Assembly (NCBI RefSeq): GCF_037023145.1
Contig: NZ_CP146091.1
Span: 3,224,001-3,288,000, forward strand
Direction of reading: 5' to 3'
DNA: 64,000 nt
Source of the DNA: Ralstonia sp. RRA
GTDB lineage: Bacteria > Pseudomonadota > Gammaproteobacteria > Burkholderiales > Burkholderiaceae
Both the position numbers and the translations under genes were made by a program. Numbering within the stretch: position 1 is the first letter of the stretch; every line of letters begins with the position of its first letter. This document shows, piece after piece, positions 12,479 through 23,599 of this stretch. The notes beneath the pieces are model-generated. The model saw nothing but the letters and a program-made list of their open reading frames with translations, was not told where the DNA came from and searched no databases.

Positions 12479-13597
12479 TTGATTCTCGAACTGGACCAGG
12501 TTACGGCCATGGTCGGGGCGCAGACACATCTGTACCCGACCAGCCTGCGGCTGGCGCCCGGCGCGATCAACGTGCTGCTCGGGCCGACGCAAGCCGGCAA
12601 GACCACGCTGATGCGCATCATGGCCGGGCTGGACCGGCCGACCACCGGCCGCGTGCTGGTCGATGGCAAGGACGCGACGGGCGTCGGTGTACGCGATCGC
12701 AATCTGGCGATGGTGTACCAGCAATTCATCAACTACCCGGCGATGACGGTGTTCGACAACATCGCGTCGCCGCTGCGCCTGCAGGGCACCAACAAGGGCG
12801 AGATCGATGCGCGCGTGCGCGCCGTCGCTGCCAAGCTGCACATCGACCACCTGTTGCAACGCCTGCCGGCTGAGCTATCCGGCGGCCAGCAGCAGCGTTG
12901 CGCACTGGCGCGGGCGCTGGTCAAGCGTGCGCCACTGGTGCTGCTGGACGAACCGCTGGTCAACCTCGACTACAAGCTGCGCGAAGAGCTGCGCGCCGAA
13001 CTCGCCTCGCTGTTTGCCGATGGCGGCACGACCGTGGTGTATGCCACCACCGAGCCGCAGGAAGCGCTGCTGCTGGGCGGCCATACCGTCGTCATGCATG
13101 AAGGCCGCGTGCTGCAGTCGGGGCCGACGCTGGACATGTATGAAGTGCCGGTGTCGGTCAATGCCGCCGCCATCTTCAACGACCCGCCGATGAACGTGCT
13201 GGACGCCACCGTGGCCGAAGGCAACCACATCCGTCTTCCGCAAGGCATTGACGTGCAATGGACGCGCCCGCTGCCGATGGCCGCCGGCACACGCTGCCGC
13301 ATCGGCCTACGCCCGAGCCATATCCGCCTGGCGCCGCGCAACGGCGGCAGCGTCGCCCTGCCGGGCGCGGTGGAACTGGCCGAGCTGTCGGGTTCGGAAA
13401 CCTATCTGCACGTGCGCGCGCATGCCGCCGGTCAGGCAAGCAGCATCGGCCTGGTCGCGCAGTTGCCGGGCGTGCACGAGTTCGAGCTGGGTGCGGCGCT
13501 GGATGTGTTTGTCGATCCGGCCGAGCTGTTCCTGTTCGATGAAGCGGGCAAGCTGGTGAGCGCGCCCAAGCAGGGAGACGCACATGGCGCGCATTGA
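12479..13597 (+). CDS. glpS: Glycerol ABC transporter ATP-binding subunit GlpS
   Basis: 372-residue ABC ATPase with a C-terminal MalK-like regulatory (TOBE) domain. By gene order it is GlpS of the Rhizobium-type glycerol importer. It starts at TTG with GGGAG eight bases upstream. The signature LSGGQQQR and Walker B LVLLDEP are intact, but Walker A is atypical (GPTQAGKTT) and the switch (H-loop) histidine is missing: YATTEPQEAL stands where YVTHDxxEAL is expected. Its partner GlpT has the complementary defect, so the pair probably forms one working and one degenerate ATP site. It overlaps glpT by 14 bases. Confidence 0.9.
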   Translation: MILELDQVTAMVGAQTHLYPTSLRLAPGAINVLLGPTQAGKTTLMRIMAGLDRPTTGRVLVDGKDATGVGVRDRNLAMVYQQFINYPAMTVFDNIASPLRLQGTNKGEIDARVRAVAAKLHIDHLLQRLPAELSGGQQQRCALARALVKRAPLVLLDEPLVNLDYKLREELRAELASLFADGGTTVVYATTEPQEALLLGGHTVVMHEGRVLQSGPTLDMYEVPVSVNAAAIFNDPPMNVLDATVAEGNHIRLPQGIDVQWTRPLPMAAGTRCRIGLRPSHIRLAPRNGGSVALPGAVELAELSGSETYLHVRAHAAGQASSIGLVAQLPGVHEFELGAALDVFVDPAELFLFDEAGKLVSAPKQGDAHGAH

Positions 13598-14689
13598 ATT
13601 CCGCAACCTGGGGCACAGCTACCGCCCCAATCCGCAAAGCCTGAGCGACTACGCGCTGCAGCCGATGAACATGACCTGGCGCGACGGCGGTGCGTATGCA
13701 CTGCTGGGCCCGTCGGGCTGCGGCAAGTCCACGCTGCTGAACATCATCTCGGGGCTGCTAGTGCCGTCTGAGGGCCAGGTGCTGTTTGACGGCCAGGACG
13801 TCACGCACGCCAGCCCGCGCGAGCGCAACATCGCCCAGGTGTTCCAGTTTCCGGTCATCTACGACACGATGACCGTGTTCGACAACCTCGCCTTCCCGCT
13901 GCGCAACCGCAAGACGCCGGAAGCCGAGGTGAAGAAGCGCGTGGAAGAAGTGGCCGAGATTCTCGAGTTGCAGCACGCGCTCAAGCGCCGCGCCTCGGGC
14001 CTGGCGGCGGACGCCAAGCAGAAGATCTCGCTGGGCCGTGGCCTGGTGCGCAAGGACGTGGCGGCCATCCTGTTCGATGAGCCGCTCACCGTCATCGATC
14101 CGCACCTGAAGTGGCAACTGCGCCGCCAGCTCAAGAAGATTCACCAGCAACTGAAGCTCACGCTGATCTACGTGACGCACGATCAGGTGGAAGCGCTGAC
14201 CTTTGCCGACGAGGTCGTCGTCATGACCGAAGGCAAGGTGGTGCAGCAAGGTGGGCCGGAAGCGCTGTTCGAGCGGCCGGACCACACCTTCGTCGGCTAC
14301 TTCATCGGCAGCCCGGGCATGAACCTCTACCCGGTGACGGTGGATGGCGACGTGATCGCGCTGGGCGACCAGCGCCTGTCCGTGGGCCGCGACACGCTTT
14401 ACACGCTCAAGAACGCAAACGGTTCGCTCAAGCTCGGTATCCGGCCGGAGTTCGTCCAGTTGGCGGCGCCGGGAGAAGTCGGCACGGTGGCGGCTGACGT
14501 GCACCAGGTGCAGCAACTGGGTACGCACCAACTGTTGACGGCCAGTCTTGGCGGCAATGGCGACGGCACGGTCGGCCTGCCGATCAAGGCGAAGCTACCC
14601 AACGAAGTGAGCGTGACCGATGCGCGCGTGTGGCTGCGCCTGGATGCGCCGCAGACGCTGTATTACTCCGACGACGAGAGGATCGGCCG

Positions 14690-14693
<4 letters not shown>
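13584..14693 (+). CDS. glpT: Glycerol ABC transporter ATP-binding subunit GlpT
   Basis: 369-residue ABC ATPase, the second nucleotide-binding subunit of the glycerol importer. Walker A (GPSGCGKST), Walker B (AILFDEP) and the H-loop (YVTHDQVEAL) are canonical. The ABC signature is degenerate: SGLAADAKQKISLGRGL replaces LSGGQxQRxALARAL. A C-terminal TOBE-like domain follows from about residue 240. This is complementary to GlpS. Databases may call it a UgpC/MalK homologue, but the gene neighbourhood (glpD-S-T-P-Q-U-V-K) supports glycerol. It should not be confused with the E. coli antiporter also named GlpT. The stop overlaps the glpP start (ATGA). Confidence 0.9.
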
Positions 14694-15572
<879 letters not shown>

Positions 15573-15580
<8 letters not shown>

Positions 15581-16409
15581 TCCGACAAGCAAGAACAACG
15601 AGCACCAGCGCAAGATCGCGCGCGCCATCACGCTCGTCGTGTACGTGGCGTTTGCCGTGCTGCCGCTGTACTGGATGCTGAGCATGTCGCTCAAGACCAA
15701 CGAGGAGACGCTGGCCGGCTTCTCGATCTGGCCGAAGCTCGTCACCTTCGACAACTACAAGATCATCTTCACTGATCCGTCGTGGTACTGGGGTTACATC
15801 AACTCCATCATCTACGTGACGATGAACACGGTGCTCTCGACCGTGGTGGCGCTGCCGGCGGCCTACGCCTTCTCGCGCTACCGCTTCCTGGGCGACAAGC
15901 ACATGTTCTTCTGGCTGCTGACCAACCGGATGACACCGCCCGCGGTGTTCCTGCTGCCGTTCTTCCAGCTGTATTCGACGGTCGGCCTGATGGACACCCA
16001 CCTGGGCGTGGCGCTGGCACACATGCTGTTCAACGTGCCGCTGGCCGTCTGGATTCTGGAAGGCTTCATGTCGGGCATTCCGCGCGAGATTGATGAGACG
16101 GCCTACATCGACGGCTACAGCTTCCCCGCGTTCTTCCTGAAGATCTTCCTGCCGCTGATCAAGGCCGGCGTGGGCGTGACGGCGTTCTTCTGCTTCATGT
16201 TCAGCTGGGTGGAGCTGCTGCTCGCGCGCACGCTCACCTCGGTCGATGCCAAGCCGATTACCGCGGTGATGACGCGCACGGTATCCGCCTCGGGCATGGA
16301 CTGGGGCGTGCTGGCGGCGGCCGGCGTGCTGACGATCATTCCCGGCGCGCTGGTGATCTGGTTTGTGCGGAACTACATCGCGAAGGGCTTCGCGATGGGC
16401 CGCGTCTAA
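15573..16409 (+). CDS. glpQ: Glycerol ABC transporter permease GlpQ
   Basis: 278-residue MalG/UgpE-type permease. A helix near residues 17-37 (VVYVAFAVLPLYWMLSMSL) is followed by five more, and the EAA loop reads IDETAYIDGYSFPAFFLKIFLP. The ATG at 15573 lies within the end of glpP (8-base overlap). It pairs with GlpP. The name follows the Rhizobium glycerol system; it is not the E. coli phosphodiesterase GlpQ. Confidence 0.9.
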
Positions 16410-16437
16410 AAGAACGAAAAGAACAGGAGACACAGCC

Positions 16438-16719
16438 ATGTTCAGCTGGATGGCCTGGACGCCCGAAGTGGCGACTTTCTTTGCCTGCATCGCGTTGATG
16501 CTGGCCAGCATGACGGTGTGGGAGGTGAGCCGCCCGACGGTGGAGCGCAAGGGCTTCCTGCCGATTGCGACCACACGCGGTGACCGCCTCTTCATCGGGC
16601 TGCTGACCGCCGCCTACATCAACCTGGCGTGGGTCGGTTTGACGTCGGAAGAGACCGGTGCCTGGGGCGGCTTCATCGCCTCGATGGTGGTGTTGGTTCT
16701 GATCATGTGGCGCGGTTGA
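16438..16719 (+). CDS. glpU: Small membrane protein of the glycerol transporter operon (DUF2160)
   Basis: 93-residue protein with three hydrophobic segments (about residues 8-28, 45-62 and 70-90) and a polar loop VSRPTVERKGFLPIATTRGDR. It matches DUF2160 by recall, a family found almost only between the permease and binding-protein genes of glycerol ABC operons, where it is called glpU. No biochemical role is established. It starts at ATG 16438 after an AGGAGA ribosome site and lies 28 bases after glpQ. Confidence 0.85.
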   Translation: MFSWMAWTPEVATFFACIALMLASMTVWEVSRPTVERKGFLPIATTRGDRLFIGLLTAAYINLAWVGLTSEETGAWGGFIASMVVLVLIMWRG

Positions 16720-16795
16720 CGCGCAATCGGTTTCGTAGGTCCGGGGGCGTCAGTACGGGTTGACGCTTCCACGCCCGAATTGATGGTCGGGCAAG

Positions 16796-16828
16796 GGCAT
16801 TCCACCACGCTCCCCGCGTCGGAATGCC
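16796..16828 (+). other. Intergenic hairpin between glpU and glpV
   Basis: The inverted repeat GGCATTCC/GGAATGCC has a 17-base loop and no U-run, about 45 bases before the glpV start. Such hairpins ahead of binding-protein genes often stabilise the downstream mRNA, giving more binding protein than permease; that role is inference. Confidence 0.5.
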
Positions 16829-16874
16829 GGATGTTTTCGCTGCGGGGAGAACAACAAACAGAATGGAGATACCG

Positions 16875-18611
<1,737 letters not shown>

Positions 18612-18620
18612 TTTAGGTCT

Positions 18621-18708
18621 CCGCCGGATCGACTCACCCTCGACCGGCGGGCTACCATGCCTGCTTCCGTTTCACCCACCGCCGGGCCGGCTCACGCTGC
18701 CCCGGCGG
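18621..18708 (+). repeat. Tandem GC-rich hairpins between glpV and glpK
   Basis: There are two similar hairpins. CCGCCGG...CCGGCGG spans 18621-18650 and CCGCCGGG...CCCGGCGG spans 18679-18708. Both carry a CTCAC.CT loop and are followed by a GCT/CTT sequence, so one looks like a copy of the other. Without U-runs they are weak terminators at best; they may tune glpK expression or protect the glpV 3' end. Confidence 0.55.
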
Positions 18709-18725
18709 CTTACTGAATCTGTCTT

Positions 18726-20225
18726 ATGGAATACCTCCTCGCGCTCGACCAGGGCACGTCCAGCTCACGTGCCATCGTCTTCAACCGTGCCGGCCAGATC
18801 GTCGCCAGTGCCCAGCAGGAGTTTCCGCAGCAATTCCCGCAGCCCGGCTGGGTAGAGCACGACCCGTTCGACATCTGGAACAGCCAGCTCGCCACCTGCC
18901 GCGCTGCACTCGAACAAGCCAAGCTGACGGCCGCCGACATGGCCGCGCTGGGCATCACCAACCAGCGCGAGACCACCGTCGTGTGGGAACGTGCCACCGG
19001 CAAGCCCATCTTCAACGCGATCGTGTGGCAGGACCGCCGCACCGAGAGCATCTGCGAGCGCCTGCGCGCCGAAGGCCTGGAAGACGAAGTGCGCAAGCGC
19101 ACCGGCCTGGTCATCGACCCGTATTTCTCCGCCACCAAGCTGCGCTGGATTCTTGACCACGTCGATGGCGCCCGTGAGCGCGCCGCGCGTGGCGAACTCG
19201 CCTTCGGCACCGTCGACAGCTGGATCGTGTGGCAACTCACGCGCGGCCGCCTGCATGTGACGGATGTGTCCAACGCCTCGCGCACGATGCTGTGGAACAT
19301 CCACACCGGCGAATGGGATGCCGACCTGATGCGTGCGCTCGACATCCACCCGAGCCTGCTGCCCGAGGTGCATCCCTCTGCGTATCAATTCGGGCAGACC
19401 GATGCCGACTGGCTCGGCGCCTCGCTCACCATCGGCGGCATTGCAGGCGACCAGCAATCGGCCCTGTTCGGTCAGGCCTGCTTCAAGCCCGGCATGGCCA
19501 AGAACACGTACGGCACCGGCTGCTTCATGCTGCTCAACACGGGCGACAAGGCGGTGCAATCGCACAACGGCCTGATCAGCACGGCGGCTTGCCAGAGCAG
19601 TACGAAGCGCAGCTACGCCTTGGAAGGCAGCGTGTTCGTCGGCGGTGCGGTAGTGCAGTGGCTGCGCGACGGCCTGCGCGCCATCCAGCGGTCAGCCGAT
19701 GTGGAAGGCCTCGCTGCGTCGGTACCGGATTCCGGCGGCGTGGTGTTCGTGCCCTCCTTCACCGGCCTGGGCGCACCGTACTGGGACCCGACCGCACAAG
19801 GCGCCATCGTCGGCCTGTCGCGCGGCACGACCATCGGCCACATCGCACGGGCCGCGCTGGAGTCGATCGCCTTCCAGAGCACCGCGCTGCTGCAAGCCAT
19901 GACGCGCGACGCCGTTTCCACCATCTCGGAGCTGCGCGTGGACGGCGGTGCCTCGGCCAACAACCTGCTGCTGCAGTTCCAGGCCGATCTGTTGGGCATC
20001 CCAGTCGTGCGCCCCGAGATCATCGAGACCACGGCGCTGGGTGCGGCGTACCTGGCCGGCATCGCCACCGGCTTCTACAAAGGCGAGGACGAGGTCGCCC
20101 AGCAATGGCGCGCCTCCCGCACATTCCACCCGGTCATCAGCCGGGACGAAGCGCTCAGCCGAATCGCACAATGGGAAATGGCCGTCGCACAGGTACGCCT
20201 GCCGACAGCTTCGCGCGGGCACTAA
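18726..20225 (+). CDS. glpK: Glycerol kinase
   Basis: 499-residue FGGY-family kinase that phosphorylates glycerol to glycerol-3-phosphate. The N-terminal phosphate-binding segment [16 protein letters not shown] is followed by [23 protein letters not shown], the [12 protein letters not shown] motif and the C-terminal FGGY block [14 protein letters not shown]. Length is normal. It closes the glp operon and supplies the substrate for GlpD. A strong terminator follows at 20249-20275. The ribosome site before ATG 18726 is weak. Confidence 0.96.
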   Translation: MEYLLALDQGTSSSRAIVFNRAGQIVASAQQEFPQQFPQPGWVEHDPFDIWNSQLATCRAALEQAKLTAADMAALGITNQRETTVVWERATGKPIFNAIVWQDRRTESICERLRAEGLEDEVRKRTGLVIDPYFSATKLRWILDHVDGARERAARGELAFGTVDSWIVWQLTRGRLHVTDVSNASRTMLWNIHTGEWDADLMRALDIHPSLLPEVHPSAYQFGQTDADWLGASLTIGGIAGDQQSALFGQACFKPGMAKNTYGTGCFMLLNTGDKAVQSHNGLISTAACQSSTKRSYALEGSVFVGGAVVQWLRDGLRAIQRSADVEGLAASVPDSGGVVFVPSFTGLGAPYWDPTAQGAIVGLSRGTTIGHIARAALESIAFQSTALLQAMTRDAVSTISELRVDGGASANNLLLQFQADLLGIPVVRPEIIETTALGAAYLAGIATGFYKGEDEVAQQWRASRTFHPVISRDEALSRIAQWEMAVAQVRLPTASRGH

Positions 20226-20248
20226 GCCAAACCCATTGGCACCACGAG

Positions 20249-20275
20249 AAAGGCGACCCGAGGGTCGCCTTTTTC
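20249..20275 (+). terminator. Terminator after glpK
   Basis: Stem AAAGGCGACCC, loop GA, stem GGGTCGCCTTT, then T-rich sequence. It ends the glp operon and, being nearly symmetrical, can also serve the convergent gene at 20293-20658. Confidence 0.88.
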
Positions 20276-20292
20276 ATGATGCCGTCAGCTGC

Positions 20293-20658
20293 TTACTTGC
20301 CTTCGCTGTTCGGCGTCTGCGCAGGGCCGCCTTGTTCCTTCATGGCTTCCTTACGCTCGGCACGGGCCTCCTTCCGTTCAGCCTTGCGGTTGGCCTTCGC
20401 GGCCTTCTTTTCTTCCTTGTAGGCAGCCTTGGCGTCGGACTTGCGGGCCTTGTATTCATCGCTGGCCGCCTTGTCCTCGATGCGCTTCTGCACCAGCGGG
20501 TCGGACGACGAAGTGGCCGGTCCACCTTGCGGTGCGGCCTGCACAGTGCCGGTCGTCTCCGGCGAAGTCTGCGGCGCCGGCGTCATCTGTGCGAAAGCAG
20601 CCGACGCAGCCAGCGTGGCGGCCACGGCGAGGGCGGTTTTCAGGCGCAGTTCAATCAT
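20293..20658 (-). CDS. Small exported Lys/Glu-rich protein of unknown function
   Basis: 121 residues. The first 23 are a clear Sec signal peptide ending ASAAFAQ. A Pro/Gln/Gly-rich linker (24-50) follows, and then from about residue 52 an extended, highly charged stretch alternating Lys/Arg/Glu/Ala that should form a single helix or coiled coil. The ribosome site AAGGAG is good. Expected location is the periplasm. I cannot assign a family. It converges on glpK with a shared terminator and is about 200 bases from the divergent DUF1415 gene. Confidence 0.75.
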   Translation of the reverse strand: MIELRLKTALAVAATLAASAAFAQMTPAPQTSPETTGTVQAAPQGGPATSSSDPLVQKRIEDKAASDEYKARKSDAKAAYKEEKKAAKANRKAERKEARAERKEAMKEQGGPAQTPNSEGK

Positions 20659-20854
20659 GGTTGGGCTCCTTCTTTTACACAGTCACGGGAATGTCTGACC
20701 ACTCAAGCGGCGCGCAACGCACCACAAAAACGGTCTCGGCGCGCATCAAAGATCACGTGCCGGAGCGTTGCAAGAGACAACACCCTTGGTGGCGCAAGAA
20801 CCGCTCCCGGGCCATGCACTACACTGCGCGCTGGTTCTCCCCGGATGCTGCGCC

Positions 20855-21481
20855 GTGCCTGATTCCACCCCCGATTTCACCCTGCTCGACCCGCCCGCAG
20901 ACGCCCTGCCCCTGCCCGAAGACGCCGCCGCCGACCACGTCGCTCGCGTGCAGCGCTGGCTCGAAGACGCCGTCATCGGCCTGAACCTATGCCCCTTCGC
21001 CAAGGCCGTGCACGTCAAACGCCAGGTCCGCTACGTCGTCAGCCGCGCCACCATGGACGGCGACGTGCTCGACCACCTGCGCGCCGAAGCCGACCTGCTG
21101 CACACCACGCCCGCCGCACAGATCGACACCACCCTGCTGATCGTCCCCGCGCTAGCGGATTTCTTCGACTTCCACACCCTCACCGACCGCGCCGAGGCAT
21201 TGCTCGCCAAAGCCGGCTACGAAGGCGAACTGCAACTCGCCAGCTTCCACCCCGATTTCGTCTTTGCCGATGCGGACCCAGACGACATTGCCAACGCTAC
21301 CAACCGCGCCCCCGCCCCGATCCTGCACCTGCTGCGCGAAGACAGCATCGCCCGTGCCGCCGCGGCCGTACCAGATGCAGCGGACATCTATGAGCGGAAC
21401 ATCGCGACGATGGAGAAGCTAGGCCCAGAAGGTTGGGCAGCGATGGCGGAGAAGTTCAGCGAGAAGCCATCTGGCGATTGA
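20855..21481 (+). CDS. DUF1415 family protein
   Basis: About 208 residues, cytosolic. The conserved block RWLEDAVIGLNLCPFAK (with the CPF motif) and the later FHPDFVF motif identify DUF1415, a widespread proteobacterial family without a defined role. I place the start at GTG 20855 because the preceding in-frame residues (from an ATG at 20768) are unconserved and Cys/Leu-rich; the longer form would be 237 residues. A repeat element (21518-21730) follows, then convergent opgD. Confidence 0.8.
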   Translation: MPDSTPDFTLLDPPADALPLPEDAAADHVARVQRWLEDAVIGLNLCPFAKAVHVKRQVRYVVSRATMDGDVLDHLRAEADLLHTTPAAQIDTTLLIVPALADFFDFHTLTDRAEALLAKAGYEGELQLASFHPDFVFADADPDDIANATNRAPAPILHLLREDSIARAAAAVPDAADIYERNIATMEKLGPEGWAAMAEKFSEKPSGD

Positions 21482-21517
21482 CCTCGACGCTCGCGCTGGT
21501 GCCAGCTCACGCATTCC

Positions 21518-21730
21518 GACGGTGTGGCCGTACCCTGCCCTAGATGGCGCCTTGGATTTTTGTTGCGGGGAGGAAAAAGGAAGGAGCCTTGTCTGAGCGC
21601 AGCGAGTTTGGCTCCTTCCCCTCCCCGCGACAAAAATCCAAGGGGAAGTCGCCATCTCGGGCGCGCCTCTCTTTGCTTACTTTCTCTGGCAAGACAGAGA
21701 AAGTGAGTCGGCCCCGGCAGGGGACGAAAC
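21518..21730 (+). repeat. Structured ~210-bp interspersed repeat, copy 1
   Basis: Non-coding element between the convergent DUF1415 and opgD genes. Constant ends are GGCCGTACCCTGCCC and GGCAGGGGACGAAAC. Hairpin 1 spans 21543-21656: outer arms GATGGCG/CGCCATC, then CTTGGATTTTTGT paired with ACAAAAATCCAAG, an inner AAGGAGCC/GGCTCCTT stem, and the loop TGTCTGAGCGCAGCGAG. Hairpin 2 spans 21679-21704: ACTTTCTCTG, loop GCAAGA, CAGAGAAAGT. Copies 2 (37421) and 3 (57468) keep the structure but change the stem sequences in a compensatory way. Confidence 0.92.
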
Positions 21731-21759
21731 GCAGGATGCACCACCAGCAAACACAAAGA

Positions 21760-23385
21760 TCAAACCGCCCGATCCCCCGGCGGCGTCCACTGATACACCC
21801 AAGTCTCCGAAAGCAACCTTTCCCCAGACTGCAACGTCAGCGACAACTCAATCGGCGCATTACTCGCATCCGGCACCACATCAAACATCGCCCGCACGCC
21901 ATCAATACTGGCCAGCGGCCGCGCCGAAGCAATCTCCACCCGCCCTCGCGAAGCCCGAATGACGGGTTCCACCGTCGACCCAGCGGTGCTACGCCCCAAG
22001 CGCGACAACTCCCCACCCGCAAAATCCACCACAAACCGCCAGGAGAGATATTTGCGGGGTTGCCCGACAACACCGCCAATCCCCGTGCGCGTGGCGACAA
22101 CACGTGCCAGCGGTGAAGCCGCCGCTGGCTGCGCGCCCCACGTCAGCCGATAACCGAACGCCAGTTCCTGCCCAGCGCGCGGCGCCACCGCCGGCCGCCA
22201 GAACGCCACGATGTTGTCGAAGGTCTCGTCATTGGCCGACAGCTCAACCAGCTCGACCGCCCCCTCCCCCCAATCGTGCGTGGGCTCGACCCACACGCTC
22301 GGGCGCTTCTCGTAGAACACGCCGTCGTCCTGATAGTGATCGGGATTGCGGTCGCGCTGCAGCAAGCCGAAGCCGCGCGGGCCGTCGTCGGCAAAGCGCT
22401 GACTGCGCAGTGCGGGCGGGTTGGCAAGCGGCCGCCAGATCCACTCGCCCGAGCCCCGCCAGATGGCGAGCCCATCGGAATCGTGAATTTCCGGGCGCCA
22501 GTCCGACGCACGCCAGCGGCGGGCAGCGCTGCGTCTGTCGCCAGCACGGTCGGCGCGGTCGTTTTCGCCATAGAGGAACATGCTGGTGAGCGGCGCGATG
22601 CCCAGCCGCTCGATCGGCTTGCGCACATAGAGCGTGGTGCGGACGTCCATCACAAGCGTGTCGCCCGGGCGGATGTCAAAGCGGTAGACACCCGCCACGC
22701 TGGGCGAATCGAGCAAAGCGTAAACGCGCAACACCTCGGCATCCGTCGACGGGCGCACCAACCAGATTTCGGTGAAATCCGGAAACTCCTCGGCGCGCGG
22801 CAGGCCGGTGTCGATCGCCAGCCCGCGCGCCGACATGCCGTATTGCCACTGCCCACCCACCGCGCGGAAGTAGCTCGCGCCCAGGAAGGCAGCCACATCG
22901 CGCGTCGGATCGGCCCTGGTGGTCAGCCGGAAGCCCGCAAAGCCGAGATCGGCCGGCAGCGACTGGTGGTCCAGCCCGCTGCGGCCGTAGTCGAACATGG
23001 CCGGGTCGTAGGCGATCAGGCGCGCCTGCCCGTCCACGACTTCGTGCATGCGCACCGGCGATTTGAAGAACAGCCCCAGGTGGAAGAAGCGCGCCTCGAA
23101 CGGCAGGTGCTGCCCGGCCCACAAGGCGTGATCGGCGCGGGAGCCGATGGATTGATAGCCGTCCCAGTCGAGCGCTGCCAGCGGTGGCGGCAACTGCGTG
23201 CTGCGTCGCCGATATGGCCGATCCGCCAGGGCCCGGGCGCGCGCCAGCAGGCGGGTTTCGTCAAAGGGTTCCGGCGCGCCGGGCGTGGCGCGGGGGGTGG
23301 CGCCGGGCGTGGCGCAACGGGGGACACCGGGCGCCAGGGCGAGCAGCCCGGCGGCCAACTGCTTGAGCAGGTCGCGACGATGCAT
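21760..23385 (-). CDS. opgD: Periplasmic glucan biosynthesis protein OpgD/MdoD
   Basis: 541-residue OpgG/OpgD-family protein, which acts in the periplasm on the beta-glucan backbone of osmoregulated periplasmic glucans. The N-terminus MHRRDLLKQLAAG is a twin-arginine signal, as expected for OpgD rather than the Sec-exported OpgG. The mature protein has the family blocks FDETRLLARARALADRPYR and SWRFVVDFAGG. Just after the signal is a short tandem repeat (ATPGATPRATPGAPEP), coded by slippage-prone GC repeats. No opgGH genes are in the window. It is divergent from the epimerase gene at 23600. Confidence 0.9.
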   Translation of the reverse strand: MHRRDLLKQLAAGLLALAPGVPRCATPGATPRATPGAPEPFDETRLLARARALADRPYRRRSTQLPPPLAALDWDGYQSIGSRADHALWAGQHLPFEARFFHLGLFFKSPVRMHEVVDGQARLIAYDPAMFDYGRSGLDHQSLPADLGFAGFRLTTRADPTRDVAAFLGASYFRAVGGQWQYGMSARGLAIDTGLPRAEEFPDFTEIWLVRPSTDAEVLRVYALLDSPSVAGVYRFDIRPGDTLVMDVRTTLYVRKPIERLGIAPLTSMFLYGENDRADRAGDRRSAARRWRASDWRPEIHDSDGLAIWRGSGEWIWRPLANPPALRSQRFADDGPRGFGLLQRDRNPDHYQDDGVFYEKRPSVWVEPTHDWGEGAVELVELSANDETFDNIVAFWRPAVAPRAGQELAFGYRLTWGAQPAAASPLARVVATRTGIGGVVGQPRKYLSWRFVVDFAGGELSRLGRSTAGSTVEPVIRASRGRVEIASARPLASIDGVRAMFDVVPDASNAPIELSLTLQSGERLLSETWVYQWTPPGDRAV

Positions 23386-23599
23386 GGATCAGGGCGGAGC
23401 CAGAGTCCATGCAGTGTGGCACATCCCTCGCCCAGGCAGCATCCGACAGAAAGCTTTCATTGGACCCACAACCCTGCTCCGCAATTGGGATTCCACGCAC
23501 CGCGCGTGGCGCCTATCCTTCAATTGGCGCACAATCTACGCCCTACCGGGCCTGGGGCCCAAGATTCCGGCCCACTCCGCCACGATTCTCACGGCGCAC

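Noticed and set aside
20768-20854. N-terminal extension of the DUF1415 protein from an ATG at 20768
   Set aside because: The added 29 residues are unconserved in character and lie in what looks like the promoter region; kept only as an alternative.
23260-23340. Short GC-rich tandem repeats (GGGCGTGGCGC units), considered as a CRISPR-like or minisatellite locus
   Set aside because: They are in-frame codons for the ATPGATPRATPGA linker of OpgD; no spacers and no CRISPR array anywhere in the window.
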